This document shows, piece by piece, positions 42,501 to 50,051 of a stretch of 64,000 nucleotides of DNA (the stretch's first letter is position 1; the number at the start of each line of letters is the position of its first letter). A program made the translations under genes and the position numbers. The notes under the pieces were generated by a model. The model ran no database searches. It was not told where the DNA came from and saw only the letters and a list, made by a program, of their open reading frames with translations. Origin of the DNA: Pseudomonas taeanensis MS-3 (GTDB taxonomy: Bacteria > Pseudomonadota > Gammaproteobacteria > Pseudomonadales > Pseudomonadaceae); assembly GCF_000498575.2 (NCBI RefSeq), contig NZ_AWSQ01000004.1, forward strand, positions 593,834 through 657,833, given 5' to 3'.

Positions 42501-43905
42501 CCCCGCGCGCCTGTAGCAGGTCGAGCAGCGCCGCCGGCGACTCGGGCAACTCGCCAGTGTCGTAGCCCTCGGCCTTGAGCCGCTGGAGTATCTCGAACAA
42601 CGACTGCGGCACATCCAGGTTGTCCGCGCCGATGTTGTGCCGGCCCGGCGGGTGGTTGTAATAGATGACGGCCAGGCGCTTGTCGGCATTGGCCTTGCGC
42701 TGCAAGGCGTGCCACTTGTCGATACGCGCGGTGAACCTATCAAGCTGGCCAGCCAGAGGCGTGCTCAGGCCGAAGCGAATACCGGACAAGGGGTCGATCT
42801 GCTGATCCTGCCAGGCGGCCAGCACCGTCGCCTGGCTGCTGCCCTGCAGCTCGGGCATGGCCAGTTGGTAATGCACCTTGTCGCGCGCCAGACCATCGCT
42901 GGACAGCTGCCAGCCGGTATCGTCGCGATCATCCAGGCGCAGCCCCTTGAGCACCGGCACATTCAGTTGTTCGAGGTGTGCGGTGACCTGCTCACGCCCT
43001 TCGCCTCCGCCGATGACGAAATCCTGCAGCGCGACTATGGCCACCAGCGGTGGATGCTGCGCCTCTTTCAGCCAGCGCACCGCCGCAACCGAGCCCGGGC
43101 CCCAGTCGGCGAACAGGCTGACACAGGCCAAACCGCGGCTTTGCACACGCTGGCACAGCTGATCGTTCAACTCACGGTCGCCGGCACGATCCGCGCGACC
43201 ATGGTCGATCAGCGCCACCAGGCCAGCGCCGGCCAGTTGCAGAGCCTCGAGCGGACGCACCGCGCCATCCTGATAGAAGCGCAAGGCCGGACGCGGCTGC
43301 ACTGACGGGACCTCGACCGAAGCGTCCTGACGCGCCGCCAGCCAGCCGAGCAGGCCGCTGATATTGTCGATACCGCCGGCCTGCCAGTAACTGCGCGCGG
43401 CGATCCACGGCGCCTGCTGCGGGTAATTCGCCTGCTGCTGAGCGACCCAGACGGCCAGCTCACCTTCCGGTTTGGCGCGGCCCAGCTGCTCGGCCTGCTC
43501 GCGCGAGCTGAACAACCGACGACCCTGGCTGCGACTGAGCTGCACCAGGCCATGTTCGCTGTGCATCAGCAGCAGTTCCGCCGGACTGGACTGAGCCAGC
43601 AGCGGCGTCAGGCGTTCGGCCTCGGCACCGAACAGGCCTACGCCGAGCAGCAGCTGGCTTTCATCCAGCCACTGGCGCAACTCGGGATCGCCGAGGTTGC
43701 TGAGTTGCTGCGGAGTGCGCGCACTGACCCGCCACTGTGGATTCAGTTGCTTGAACTGCGCCACGGCGCTGGCGAACTCGGCCGCGCTGTATTGCGAGAC
43801 TATGGCGTTGATCTGCTTGGCGGCGTTGATCTGCCCGGCGCCCGCCCAGGGAACAACGCACCCCAGCAACAGGGCCAGGCCGAGACGGCGAATAAGAGGT
43901 GTCAT
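39595..43905 (-). CDS. Exported, membrane-anchored CobN-like chelatase
   Basis: 1436-residue member of the CobN/magnesium-chelatase H family. Residues 1-23 are a signal peptide (MTPLIRRLGLALLLGCVVPW). CobN motifs follow throughout, e.g. DVPQSLFEILQRLKAEGYDT, VFPPPHQYLALYHWLRDEFK, ALIHLGRHSTYEFLPRRRAG and GRNFHALDSSLLPSRIGYGI. The C terminus has one helix (LWLGLLALALLLGLGMW) followed by RGRGAQLAKGA, so the main body should be periplasmic. Cytosolic CobN inserts cobalt with CobS/CobT; none are here. Similar exported CobN-TolQ-DUF2149 sets occur beside TonB receptors in Pseudomonas (PA1922-1925, zinc-responsive, from memory), and HmuS proteins remove iron from haem. A cobalamin riboswitch precedes it. 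Its role is metal insertion or removal on a tetrapyrrole (inference). Confidence 0.88.
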   Translation of the reverse strand: MTPLIRRLGLALLLGCVVPWAGAGQINAAKQINAIVSQYSAAEFASAVAQFKQLNPQWRVSARTPQQLSNLGDPELRQWLDESQLLLGVGLFGAEAERLTPLLAQSSPAELLLMHSEHGLVQLSRSQGRRLFSSREQAEQLGRAKPEGELAVWVAQQQANYPQQAPWIAARSYWQAGGIDNISGLLGWLAARQDASVEVPSVQPRPALRFYQDGAVRPLEALQLAGAGLVALIDHGRADRAGDRELNDQLCQRVQSRGLACVSLFADWGPGSVAAVRWLKEAQHPPLVAIVALQDFVIGGGEGREQVTAHLEQLNVPVLKGLRLDDRDDTGWQLSSDGLARDKVHYQLAMPELQGSSQATVLAAWQDQQIDPLSGIRFGLSTPLAGQLDRFTARIDKWHALQRKANADKRLAVIYYNHPPGRHNIGADNLDVPQSLFEILQRLKAEGYDTGELPESPAALLDLLQARGVNLPEQGDALAAMAQKVQTLSAEAYRQWFKTLPQALQAEMVQGPLGYWHAQLRRALEGDRLQIAAGILKNGSSELHHVLDGVVHPARQRALDLLAQLESLYRAALEAPAQADWAQAEQLIQALAATGIEGLRGWGEAPGYVMVQNDRLLLPGIQFGKVFVGPQPPRGWEIDQELLHANLVFPPPHQYLALYHWLRDEFKADALIHLGRHSTYEFLPRRRAGLSDEDYSMQIVGDLPSIYPYIVDGVGEGIQAKRRGLAVMIDHLTPPLVATPLYDDLLKLRQLVESFEAGAGQGEGPARRATIAEIKRLVSSSGLEAELRESMAEPLQARGIDFEQADDDLLVHEVGHYLTNIQERFMPMGLHVFGKPWTSEAVDTLLQSMGSDKAAFRQALVDSPAAEMSALLNALNGGFVAPGKGNDPIRTPEALPTGRNFHALDSSLLPSRIGYGIGRQMAEQARAREMPADGREALILWASDTVRDEGAMIAFGLDLLGVEPQWNSRGIVEGIQLRALAEGEQRRDLVFTTSGLFRDLYADQLALLERAVLLTLNASSARIRRDYPALRPALAAALAPLQDQAAAGDETLARNRVAAHWVEDAARQLKAGLSASEAGQLASLRLFGVAPGAYGAGINSLVERSGSWQQRGELADAYVRRMGHAYGLQHQGEAAQAVFADNLKQVTRTYLGRSSNLYGLLDNNDAFDYLGGLSLAVEQLSGKTPENFVSWHNDPTKVRLEPLQQALLAELRGRFLNPAWIKALMQHDYAGARTMGSEFLEYLWGWQVTNPEIITEQAWEDVKAVYIDDRYELELDQFLEQGHNVHVKSNMLAVMLVAIHKDFWQADAATVQQLGEQFARLVIEHGLPGSGHTRPDHPMLQWLLPQLPAELRAGLAQRMQAAQLPPQRAAVPSSVSEIQTAEQPAAAEQDAGQTDEHSAQGGQPVAEHLWLGLLALALLLGLGMWRGRGAQLAKGA

Positions 43906-43939
43906 GCCCACTCCAATGGATAGAAAACCAGTGGGCATG
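43903..43939 (-). promoter_or_regulatory. 10-bp hairpin that buries the cobN-like start codon
   Basis: Minus-strand CATGCCCACT (43939-43930) pairs perfectly with AGTGGGCATG (43912-43903), loop 17 nt. The second arm contains the ATG start codon and the AG of the GGAG Shine-Dalgarno. It lies between the riboswitch and the gene, as expected for translational control. Confidence 0.7.
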
Positions 43940-44040
43940 TAATACGGACGGAGTCCCGATGCCGCAGCATCGGGGCTGGGGGTATCAGGACAGCAAAGCT
44001 TCCGACCGGGAAATCGCCCACCGCGACTTGCCTTGAGGAG

Positions 44041-44155
44041 ATTGGGCTGGTGTCGGGCTCGGTCGATGGCTTATCGACCCTACCGTTGCGGGGGCAGCGT
44101 CAGCTTGCACTGAACTTCCCATTTACCCCGAATGCTTCGGGCACCTCAGTCTCCA
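44041..44155 (-). ncRNA. Cobalamin (B12) riboswitch aptamer
   Basis: On the minus strand the conserved aptamer elements appear in order. First come GGTGCCCGAAGCATTCGGGG and AAATGGGAAGTTCAGTG. Then comes CGCTGCCCCCGCAACGGTA, the most invariant cobalamin-riboswitch core. A variable stem (GGTCGATAAGCCATCGACC) follows, then GAGCCCGACACCAGCCC, the B12-box end. It lies about 135 nt before the start codon of the CobN-like gene, so it should turn that gene off when cobalamin is plentiful. Boundaries are approximate. Confidence 0.92.
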
Positions 44156-44239
44156 TCGACCCGGCCTGCCGGCCGAGTCGGGCGCAACCATACGCGGCGG
44201 GTGGGTCGAGAGCAAGCATGCACTCCGGGCATACGGCTT

Positions 44240-44490
44240 TTACTCCAGCGCAAACGGAAGTTGCACATAGGGCCCGCGCGGCTCCTGATTCGGGGCTACA
44301 TAGGCAGGCGCCGGCGCCCCTTGTGGGCCCAGATGGCGGAGATAGCGATAGATTGCGGTGAGGTCGGCATCGCTCCAGTCAGGCAAGTTGAACCAGGGCA
44401 TTGGCGGACGCCATCGGTTGCACGCATGGGTCAGCCACTGCTCCACAGTCGAGTTGTAGGACAGCGGGCAGATTCTCGACTACGACACCG
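44240..44490 (-). pseudogene. C-terminal fragment of a c-type cytochrome
   Basis: The minus frame reads LSYNSTVEQWLTHACNRWRP, then PMPWFNLPDWSDADLTAIYR, then YLRHLGPQGAPAPAYVAPNQ, ending EPRGPYVQLPFALE. This matches the last 70 or so residues of cytochrome c proteins with the 'PMPWFNL...DLRALYRYI...PAPAYVPPGQEPKTPYV' ending. The haem motif and N terminus are absent; an in-frame TAG lies at about 44484, just upstream. It is a remnant, and the riboswitch begins less than 90 bp after it. Confidence 0.72.
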
Positions 44491-44607
44491 AGTCAGTGGC
44501 GCAGTGCGCACCAAGCTACGCTGCTGGCACGGCAACTCCGGCAGATTGCCTATGCAGGCAAAGGCAAAACCAGCCAAAGCCACTAAGCTGATGCACAGGA
44601 GGTGCCT

Positions 44608-44829
44608 ATGGACGAACGGAAAAACGACAACAAACCACTGACACTCTGGGAAATGCTGCAGAGCGTGCTGGCCGCCGCCTTGGGTGTGCAGAGCGGCAAG
44701 AACCGCAGCCGCGACTTCAGCCGCGGCAAGCCCAGCCATTTCATTATCCTCGGCCTGCTGTTTACCCTGGTGTTCGTGTTGATTCTTTTCGCGGTGGTCA
44801 AGCTGGTGCTGCACTTCGCAGGTATCTAA
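44608..44829 (+). CDS. DUF2970 family small membrane protein
   Basis: 73 residues. The N-terminal soluble part is LTLWEMLQSVLAAALGVQSG, then KNRSRDFSRGKPSHFIILGL, followed by one transmembrane helix (about 50-70, LLFTLVFVLILFAVVKLVL). The pattern of 'W-x-M-L-QSV-x-AA-x-GVQS' followed by 'RDF' and a C-terminal helix is the DUF2970 family; its role is unknown. The start at 44608 has AGGAGG with a 5-nt spacer; a GTG two codons upstream is inside the Shine-Dalgarno region. Convergent with sucD. Confidence 0.88.
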   Translation: MDERKNDNKPLTLWEMLQSVLAAALGVQSGKNRSRDFSRGKPSHFIILGLLFTLVFVLILFAVVKLVLHFAGI

Positions 44830-44898
44830 GTCATTGCCGAGACGCTGTGATGGAAAAGCGGCAACGCCGCGCTTCGCTGCTGGAATTTTCACCCACAA

Positions 44899-44924
44899 AA
44901 AAGGCCACCCGAAGGTGGCCTTTT
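44899..44924. terminator. Bidirectional terminator between DUF2970 gene and sucD
   Basis: Perfect 11-bp stem AAAAGGCCACC/GGTGGCCTTTT with a CGAA loop. T-tracts face both directions, so it ends both the rightward small gene and the leftward suc operon. Confidence 0.92.
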
Positions 44925-44939
44925 CATAGTCAGCAACGC

Positions 44940-45827
44940 TTAGGCGTTCTTGACTTCCCAGCCGGTCAGCTCGGCCAGGGCCTTGCCGATGTCAGCCAGA
45001 GAACGCACAGTTTTCACACCGGCGTCCTGCAGAGCAGCGAACTTCTCGTCCGCAGTACCCTTACCACCGGAGATGATGGCGCCGGCATGGCCCATGCGCT
45101 TGCCTGGAGGGGCAGTCACACCGGCGATGTAGGACACCACTGGCTTGGTCACGTTAGCTTTGATGTAAGCAGCAGCTTCTTCTTCAGCAGAACCACCGAT
45201 CTCACCGATCATCACAATCGCTTCGGTCTTCGGGTCTTCCTGGAACAGCTTGAGGATGTCGATGAAGTTGGAGCCCGGAATCGGGTCGCCACCGATGCCC
45301 ACGCAAGTGGACTGGCCGAAACCGGCGTCGGTGGTCTGCTTCACGGCTTCATAGGTCAGGGTGCCGGAACGCGACACGATGCCTACTTTGCCTGGCAGGT
45401 GGATGTGACCTGGCATGATGCCGATCTTGCACTCGCCTGGCGTGATCACGCCTGGGCAGTTCGGGCCGATCAGGACCACGCCCAGCTCGTCGCACTTGAC
45501 CTTGGCTTCGAGCATGTCGATGGTCGCGATGCCTTCGGTGATGCAGACGATCAGCTTGATGCCGCCCATGGCCGCTTCAAGGATCGAATCCTTGCAGAAC
45601 GGAGCCGGCACGTAGATCACGCTGGCGGTAGCGCCAGTTTGCTCGACCGCTTCACGCACGGTGTTGAATACCGGCAGGTTCAGGTGGGTGGTGCCACCCT
45701 TGCCCGGAGTCACGCCGCCAACCATCTTGGTGCCGTAAGCGATGGCTTGTTCGGAGTGGAAAGTACCCTGCGAACCGGTGAAGCCCTGGCAGATTACTTT
45801 GGTGTCTTTATTGATCAGGACGCTCAT
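44940..45827 (-). CDS. sucD: Succinyl-CoA synthetase, alpha subunit (ADP/GDP-forming)
   Basis: 295 residues. N-terminal CoA-binding Rossmann part (MSVLINKDTKVICQGFTGSQ, GTFHSEQAIAYGTKMVGGVT) and C-terminal ligase domain with the phospho-accepting His in MGHAGAIISGGKGTADEKF. With SucC it converts succinyl-CoA to succinate while making ATP or GTP in the TCA cycle. The start codon overlaps the sucC stop codon (TAATG) and has GGAGGG upstream. Last gene of the leftward TCA series, ending at a strong terminator. Confidence 0.98.
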   Translation of the reverse strand: MSVLINKDTKVICQGFTGSQGTFHSEQAIAYGTKMVGGVTPGKGGTTHLNLPVFNTVREAVEQTGATASVIYVPAPFCKDSILEAAMGGIKLIVCITEGIATIDMLEAKVKCDELGVVLIGPNCPGVITPGECKIGIMPGHIHLPGKVGIVSRSGTLTYEAVKQTTDAGFGQSTCVGIGGDPIPGSNFIDILKLFQEDPKTEAIVMIGEIGGSAEEEAAAYIKANVTKPVVSYIAGVTAPPGKRMGHAGAIISGGKGTADEKFAALQDAGVKTVRSLADIGKALAELTGWEVKNA

Positions 45828-46993
45828 TACTTGCCCTCCGCAGCTTTGACGACTTGCTGAGCAGCGTCGGTCAGGCTGGTTGCCGCGATGATGTTCAAGC
45901 CACTTTCAGCCAGTACTTTGGCGCCCAGTTCGGCGTTGTTGCCTTCCAGACGTACGACTACCGGAATCTTCACGCCGACTTCTTTCACTGCACCGATGAT
46001 GCCTTCGGCAATCATGTCGCAACGAACGATGCCACCGAAGATGTTCACCAGTACGGCAGCGACGTTGCTGTCAGACAGGATGATCTTGAAGGCTTCGGTC
46101 ACGCGCTCTTTGGTCGCGCCGCCACCTACATCAAGGAAGTTGGCTGGCTTGCCGCCGTGCAAGTTGACGATGTCCATGGTGCCCATGGCCAAGCCAGCAC
46201 CGTTGACCATGCAGCCGATGTTGCCTTCCAGTGCCACGTAGTTCAGTTCGAACTTGGCAGCATGAGCTTCGCGCGGATCGTCCTGGGACGGATCGTGCAT
46301 GGCGCGCAGCTTCGGCTGACGGTACATGGCGTTGCTGTCGATGTTGATCTTGGCATCCAGGCAATGCAGGTTGCCGTCTGCCTTGATGACCAGTGGGTTC
46401 ACTTCCAGCAGGGCCAGGTCGTAGTCCTGGAACAGCTTGGCCAAGCCAACGAAGATGTGGGTGAACTGCTTGATTTGATCGCCTTGCAGGCCCAACTGGA
46501 ACGCCAGTTCGCGGCCCTGGAACGGTTGAGCGCCGACCAGCGGATCGATAGTGGCTTTGAGGATTTTCTCAGGGGTATCGTGAGCGATCTTCTCGATGTC
46601 CACGCCACCTTCGGTGGACGCCATGAACACGATGCGGCGGCTCGAACGATCGACTACAGCGCCCAGGTACAGTTCCTTGGCGATGTCGGTGCAGGACTCA
46701 ACCAGGATCTGGTTAACCGGCTGACCGTTGGCATCAGTCTGGTAAGTCACCAGACGCTTGCCCAGCCAGTTGGCAGCGAAGGCCTTGGCGTCTTCTTTGC
46801 TCTTGACCAGCTTTACGCCACCCGCTTTACCGCGGCCACCGGCGTGCACTTGGGCCTTAACAACCCACTCAGTGCCGCCAATCTTGTCGCAGGCTTCTGC
46901 GGCTTCTTCCGGGGTGTTTACCGCGAAGCCCTTGGATACGGGCAGGCCGTATTCAGCGAACAGCTGCTTACCCTGATACTCATGGAGATTCAT
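45827..46993 (-). CDS. sucC: Succinyl-CoA synthetase, beta subunit
   Basis: 388 residues. ATP-grasp domain (MNLHEYQGKQLFAEYGLPVS, then VKAQVHAGGRGKAGGVKLVK) and C-terminal CoA-ligase domain (GCMVNGAGLAMGTMDIVNLH, GGIVRCDMIAEGIIGAVKEV). Length and motifs are typical. It is translationally coupled to sucD. A gap of 219 bp separates it from lpd and could hold an extra promoter. Confidence 0.98.
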   Translation of the reverse strand: MNLHEYQGKQLFAEYGLPVSKGFAVNTPEEAAEACDKIGGTEWVVKAQVHAGGRGKAGGVKLVKSKEDAKAFAANWLGKRLVTYQTDANGQPVNQILVESCTDIAKELYLGAVVDRSSRRIVFMASTEGGVDIEKIAHDTPEKILKATIDPLVGAQPFQGRELAFQLGLQGDQIKQFTHIFVGLAKLFQDYDLALLEVNPLVIKADGNLHCLDAKINIDSNAMYRQPKLRAMHDPSQDDPREAHAAKFELNYVALEGNIGCMVNGAGLAMGTMDIVNLHGGKPANFLDVGGGATKERVTEAFKIILSDSNVAAVLVNIFGGIVRCDMIAEGIIGAVKEVGVKIPVVVRLEGNNAELGAKVLAESGLNIIAATSLTDAAQQVVKAAEGK

Positions 46994-47212
46994 GCTTGTC
47001 TACCGTCTTCGTTAGGTATTGCGCATTCGATGCTGCACTTATGGTGCCGCACCACCTGTGACCGCTCTCGAGAGCAGTCCGACGTACGTTCCGCGCTTAA
47101 GCCGAAGCTCGACACGGGCAGATCGCCGTGGTTCTTGTTGTCCTAAATCACCTGAGTCAGCGTCTCATTCCGCGGAGTGAAACCGCTGACACAGTGAGCT
47201 ACCGCCGGTTAC
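46994..47212. other. lpd-sucC intergenic gap
   Basis: 219 bp, no open frame. It contains the 12-bp perfect palindrome GCTCTCGAGAGC at 47064-47075. No convincing promoter can be named. Confidence 0.5.
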
Positions 47213-48649
47213 TCAGCGCTTCTTGCGGTTGGCGATGTGAATGGCGCCGCCATTGACTGCCAAGGCCGCTTCATGCAGTGCTTCGGACAGGGTCGGATGG
47301 GAGAACACCATCATCCCCAGGTCTTCTGCGCTGGTGCCGAATTCCATGCCGATTGCACCTTGCTGCACCAACTCTGCCGCGCTTGGGCCAATCACGTGGA
47401 CACCCAGTACGCGGTCGGTCTTGGCATCGGCGATGACCTTGACCATACCACCGGTGTCGTTGGCCGCCATGGCACGACCGCTGGCAGCGAATGGGAAGGT
47501 GCCAACCTTGACTTCGACGCCTTCGCCCTTGAGCTGCTGCTCGGTCTTACCGACCCACGCGATTTCCGGGTGGGTGTAGATCACTGATGGGATCAGGTCA
47601 TAGTTCATCTGCGCTTTGTGACCGGCGATACGCTCGGCAACCATCACGCCCTCTTCCGAGGCCTTGTGGGCGAGCATCGCGCCGCGCACCACATCACCGA
47701 TGGCGTATACGCCCGGCACGCTGGTAGCGCACTGGTCGTTAACGAAGATGAAACCGCGCTCATCCATGTCCACGCCGCTGTCGGAAGCCAGCAGGTCGGT
47801 GGTCACCGGACGACGGCCAACCGCAACGATCAGCTTGTCGAAGGTCATCTTCTGCTCGCCTTCGGCGTCGGTGAAGCTGACGACAACCTGCTTCTTCTTC
47901 ACTTCGGAACCAGTCAGGCGTGCACCCAGACGGATCTTCAAGCCTTGCTTGGTGAGGGTTTTCAGGGCTTCTTTGGCGATTTGATCGTCGGCAGCCGGAA
48001 GGAACTTGTCCTGGGCTTCGATCACGGTGACTTCAGCGCCCAGACGCGACCATACCGAACCCAGCTCCAGACCGATTACGCCGGCACCGATTACGCCGAG
48101 GGTCTTGGGTACGCTCTGGAAATCCAGGGCGCCAGTCGAATCGACGATCACATCCTGATCAACCGGAGCCGGCGGAATATCGATTGGCTTGGAGCCGGAC
48201 GCGATGATCACGTTCTCTGCTTCAACAATCTGAGTGGTGCCGTCCTGGGCAGTCACTTCTACCTGCTTACCCGCCAGCAGCTTGCCATGACCTTCCAGCA
48301 GTGTGACGCCATTGGCCTTGAACAGCGTGCTTACGCCGCCGGTCAGGTTCTTTACGATAGTGTCCTTGCGACCGACCATTGCCGGCACATCCATGGTCAC
48401 GCCTTTGGCGGTAATACCGTGGATTGCAAAACCTTCCTGGGCTTCGTGGTATTTCCAGGAGCTATCCAGCAACGCTTTGGACGGAATGCAACCGACGTTC
48501 AGGCAAGTACCACCAAGGGCAATCTTGCCCTGCTTGTCCTGGTATTTCTCGATGCACGCGGTCTTGAGACCAAGCTGCGCCGCTTTAATGGCAGCTACGT
48601 AGCCACCAGGGCCCGCGCCAATCACTACCACGTCGAATTTCTGGGTCAT
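47213..48649 (-). CDS. lpdG: Dihydrolipoyl dehydrogenase (E3 of the 2-oxoglutarate dehydrogenase complex)
   Basis: 478-residue flavoprotein. FAD motif DVVVIGAGPGGYVAAIKAAQ, redox disulfide Cys49/Cys54 in GGTCLNVGCIPSK, NAD-binding GVIGAGVIGLELGSVWSRLG, and the C-terminal catalytic His in FSHPTLSEALHEAAL. It reoxidises the lipoamide of SucB and makes NADH. It lies directly downstream of sucB, so it is most likely the 2-oxoglutarate-complex E3. GAAGGA Shine-Dalgarno. Confidence 0.97.
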   Translation of the reverse strand: MTQKFDVVVIGAGPGGYVAAIKAAQLGLKTACIEKYQDKQGKIALGGTCLNVGCIPSKALLDSSWKYHEAQEGFAIHGITAKGVTMDVPAMVGRKDTIVKNLTGGVSTLFKANGVTLLEGHGKLLAGKQVEVTAQDGTTQIVEAENVIIASGSKPIDIPPAPVDQDVIVDSTGALDFQSVPKTLGVIGAGVIGLELGSVWSRLGAEVTVIEAQDKFLPAADDQIAKEALKTLTKQGLKIRLGARLTGSEVKKKQVVVSFTDAEGEQKMTFDKLIVAVGRRPVTTDLLASDSGVDMDERGFIFVNDQCATSVPGVYAIGDVVRGAMLAHKASEEGVMVAERIAGHKAQMNYDLIPSVIYTHPEIAWVGKTEQQLKGEGVEVKVGTFPFAASGRAMAANDTGGMVKVIADAKTDRVLGVHVIGPSAAELVQQGAIGMEFGTSAEDLGMMVFSHPTLSEALHEAALAVNGGAIHIANRKKR

Positions 48650-48727
48650 GTGTCATTCCTTCTCGAATCAAACCGAACAGCCTCCTGTGGAGACTGTCGT
48701 GGGACGAAGCTGTTGGTTTCGGCGAAT

Positions 48728-48749
48728 GGCCGATCATCAGCGATCGGCC
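48728..48749 (-). other. Hairpin in the sucB-lpd gap
   Basis: Perfect 8-bp stem (GGCCGATC/GATCGGCC) with a 6-nt loop and no T-tract. A similar hairpin lies in the sucA-sucB gap. Such intercistronic stems often act in RNA processing or stability. Confidence 0.6.
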
Positions 48750-48761
48750 TCACCTACGAAA

Positions 48762-49985
48762 TCAGATATCCAGCAGCAGACGAGCCGGGTCTTCCAGCAG
48801 GTTCTTGATGGTAACCAGGAAGGTCACAGCTTCTTTGCCATCGATCAAACGGTGATCGTAGGACAGTGCGAGGTACATCATCGGACGGATAACCACCTGA
48901 CCGTTGATCGCCATTGGACGCTGCAGAATGTTGTGCATGCCCAGAATGGCCGCCTGTGGCGGGTTGACGATCGGGGTCGACATCATCGAACCGAATGTAC
49001 CACCGTTGGTGATGGTGAACGTACCGCCAGTCATGTCGTCCATCGACAACTTGCCGTCGCGGGCTTTCTTGCCGAAGGTGGCGATGCCGCCTTCGATTTC
49101 AGCCAGGCTCATCAGTTCGGCGTTACGCAGAACAGGAACTACCAGGCCACGATCACTGGACACGGCAACACCGATGTCGGCATAGCCGTGATAAACGATG
49201 TCGGTGCCGTCAATCGAAGCGTTGACTGCGGGAAAACGCTTCAGCGCTTCGGTAGTGGCCTTGACGAAGAACGACATGAAGCCCAGGCGCACGCCGTTGT
49301 TGGACTTCTCGAACAGGTCCTTGTACTTCGAACGTAGTGCCATGACTTCGGTCATGTCGACTTCGTTGAAGGTGGTCAGCATCGCCATGTTCGATTGAGC
49401 TTCAACCAGGCGCTCGGCAACCTTGGCACGCAGACGGGTCATCGGTACGCGCTTCTCGACGCGATCGCCAGCGGCGAGCATCGGTGCGGCGGTGGTGCTT
49501 GCAGCCGGCTTGGCAGCAGGAGCAGCAGCCGGAGCGGCCTTCTTGGCAGCAACAGCTGCAACCACGTCTTCCTTGGTCACGCGACCGCCTTTGCCGGTGC
49601 CGGCAACGGAAGCGAGGCTGATACCGCTTTCTTCAGCCAGCTTGCGAGCAGCCGGAGCAGCAACTGGGTCGTCATCGCCAGCCACTGCCGGAGCAGCAGC
49701 TTGAGCTGCAGCCGGTGCAGCAGCAGCTGGAGCAGCGGCTGCGGTGCCACCTTCTTCAATAGAGCCCAGAACTTCGTCGGACAGAACAGTGTCGCCTTCG
49801 TTCTTGACGATAGCGCCCAAGACGCCGTCAGTGGTGGCCAAGACTTCCATCACCACCTTGTCGGTTTCGATGTCGACGATCAGCTCGTCACGTTTAACCG
49901 CATCCCCGGGCTTCTTGTGCCAAGTTGCAACGGTGCCGTCGGCAACCGATTCCGGGAAAGTAGGGGCTTTGATCTCGATAGCCAT
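48762..49985 (-). CDS. sucB: Dihydrolipoyllysine succinyltransferase (E2 of the 2-oxoglutarate dehydrogenase complex)
   Basis: 407 residues. Lipoyl domain with lipoylated Lys43 in DIETDKVVMEV, an Ala/Pro-rich linker, the E3-binding domain (about 110-145, AARKLAEESGISLASVAGTG) and the catalytic acyltransferase domain ending with YDHRLIDGKEAVTFLVTIKN, where His and Asp are active-site residues. It forms the 24-mer core of the complex. 66 bp downstream of sucA. Confidence 0.98.
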   Translation of the reverse strand: MAIEIKAPTFPESVADGTVATWHKKPGDAVKRDELIVDIETDKVVMEVLATTDGVLGAIVKNEGDTVLSDEVLGSIEEGGTAAAAPAAAAPAAAQAAAPAVAGDDDPVAAPAARKLAEESGISLASVAGTGKGGRVTKEDVVAAVAAKKAAPAAAPAAKPAASTTAAPMLAAGDRVEKRVPMTRLRAKVAERLVEAQSNMAMLTTFNEVDMTEVMALRSKYKDLFEKSNNGVRLGFMSFFVKATTEALKRFPAVNASIDGTDIVYHGYADIGVAVSSDRGLVVPVLRNAELMSLAEIEGGIATFGKKARDGKLSMDDMTGGTFTITNGGTFGSMMSTPIVNPPQAAILGMHNILQRPMAINGQVVIRPMMYLALSYDHRLIDGKEAVTFLVTIKNLLEDPARLLLDI

Positions 49986-50018
49986 TGTGTGAGGTTCCTT
50001 AAATTCGGTTTCTTCTAC

Positions 50019-50038
50019 GAGGCGGCTCAGGCCGCCTC
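50019..50038 (-). other. Hairpin in the sucA-sucB gap
   Basis: Perfect 8-bp stem GAGGCGGC/GCCGCCTC with a 4-nt loop, between the sucA stop and the sucB Shine-Dalgarno. Confidence 0.6.
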
Positions 50039-50051
50039 TTGCGCGAAGGCG

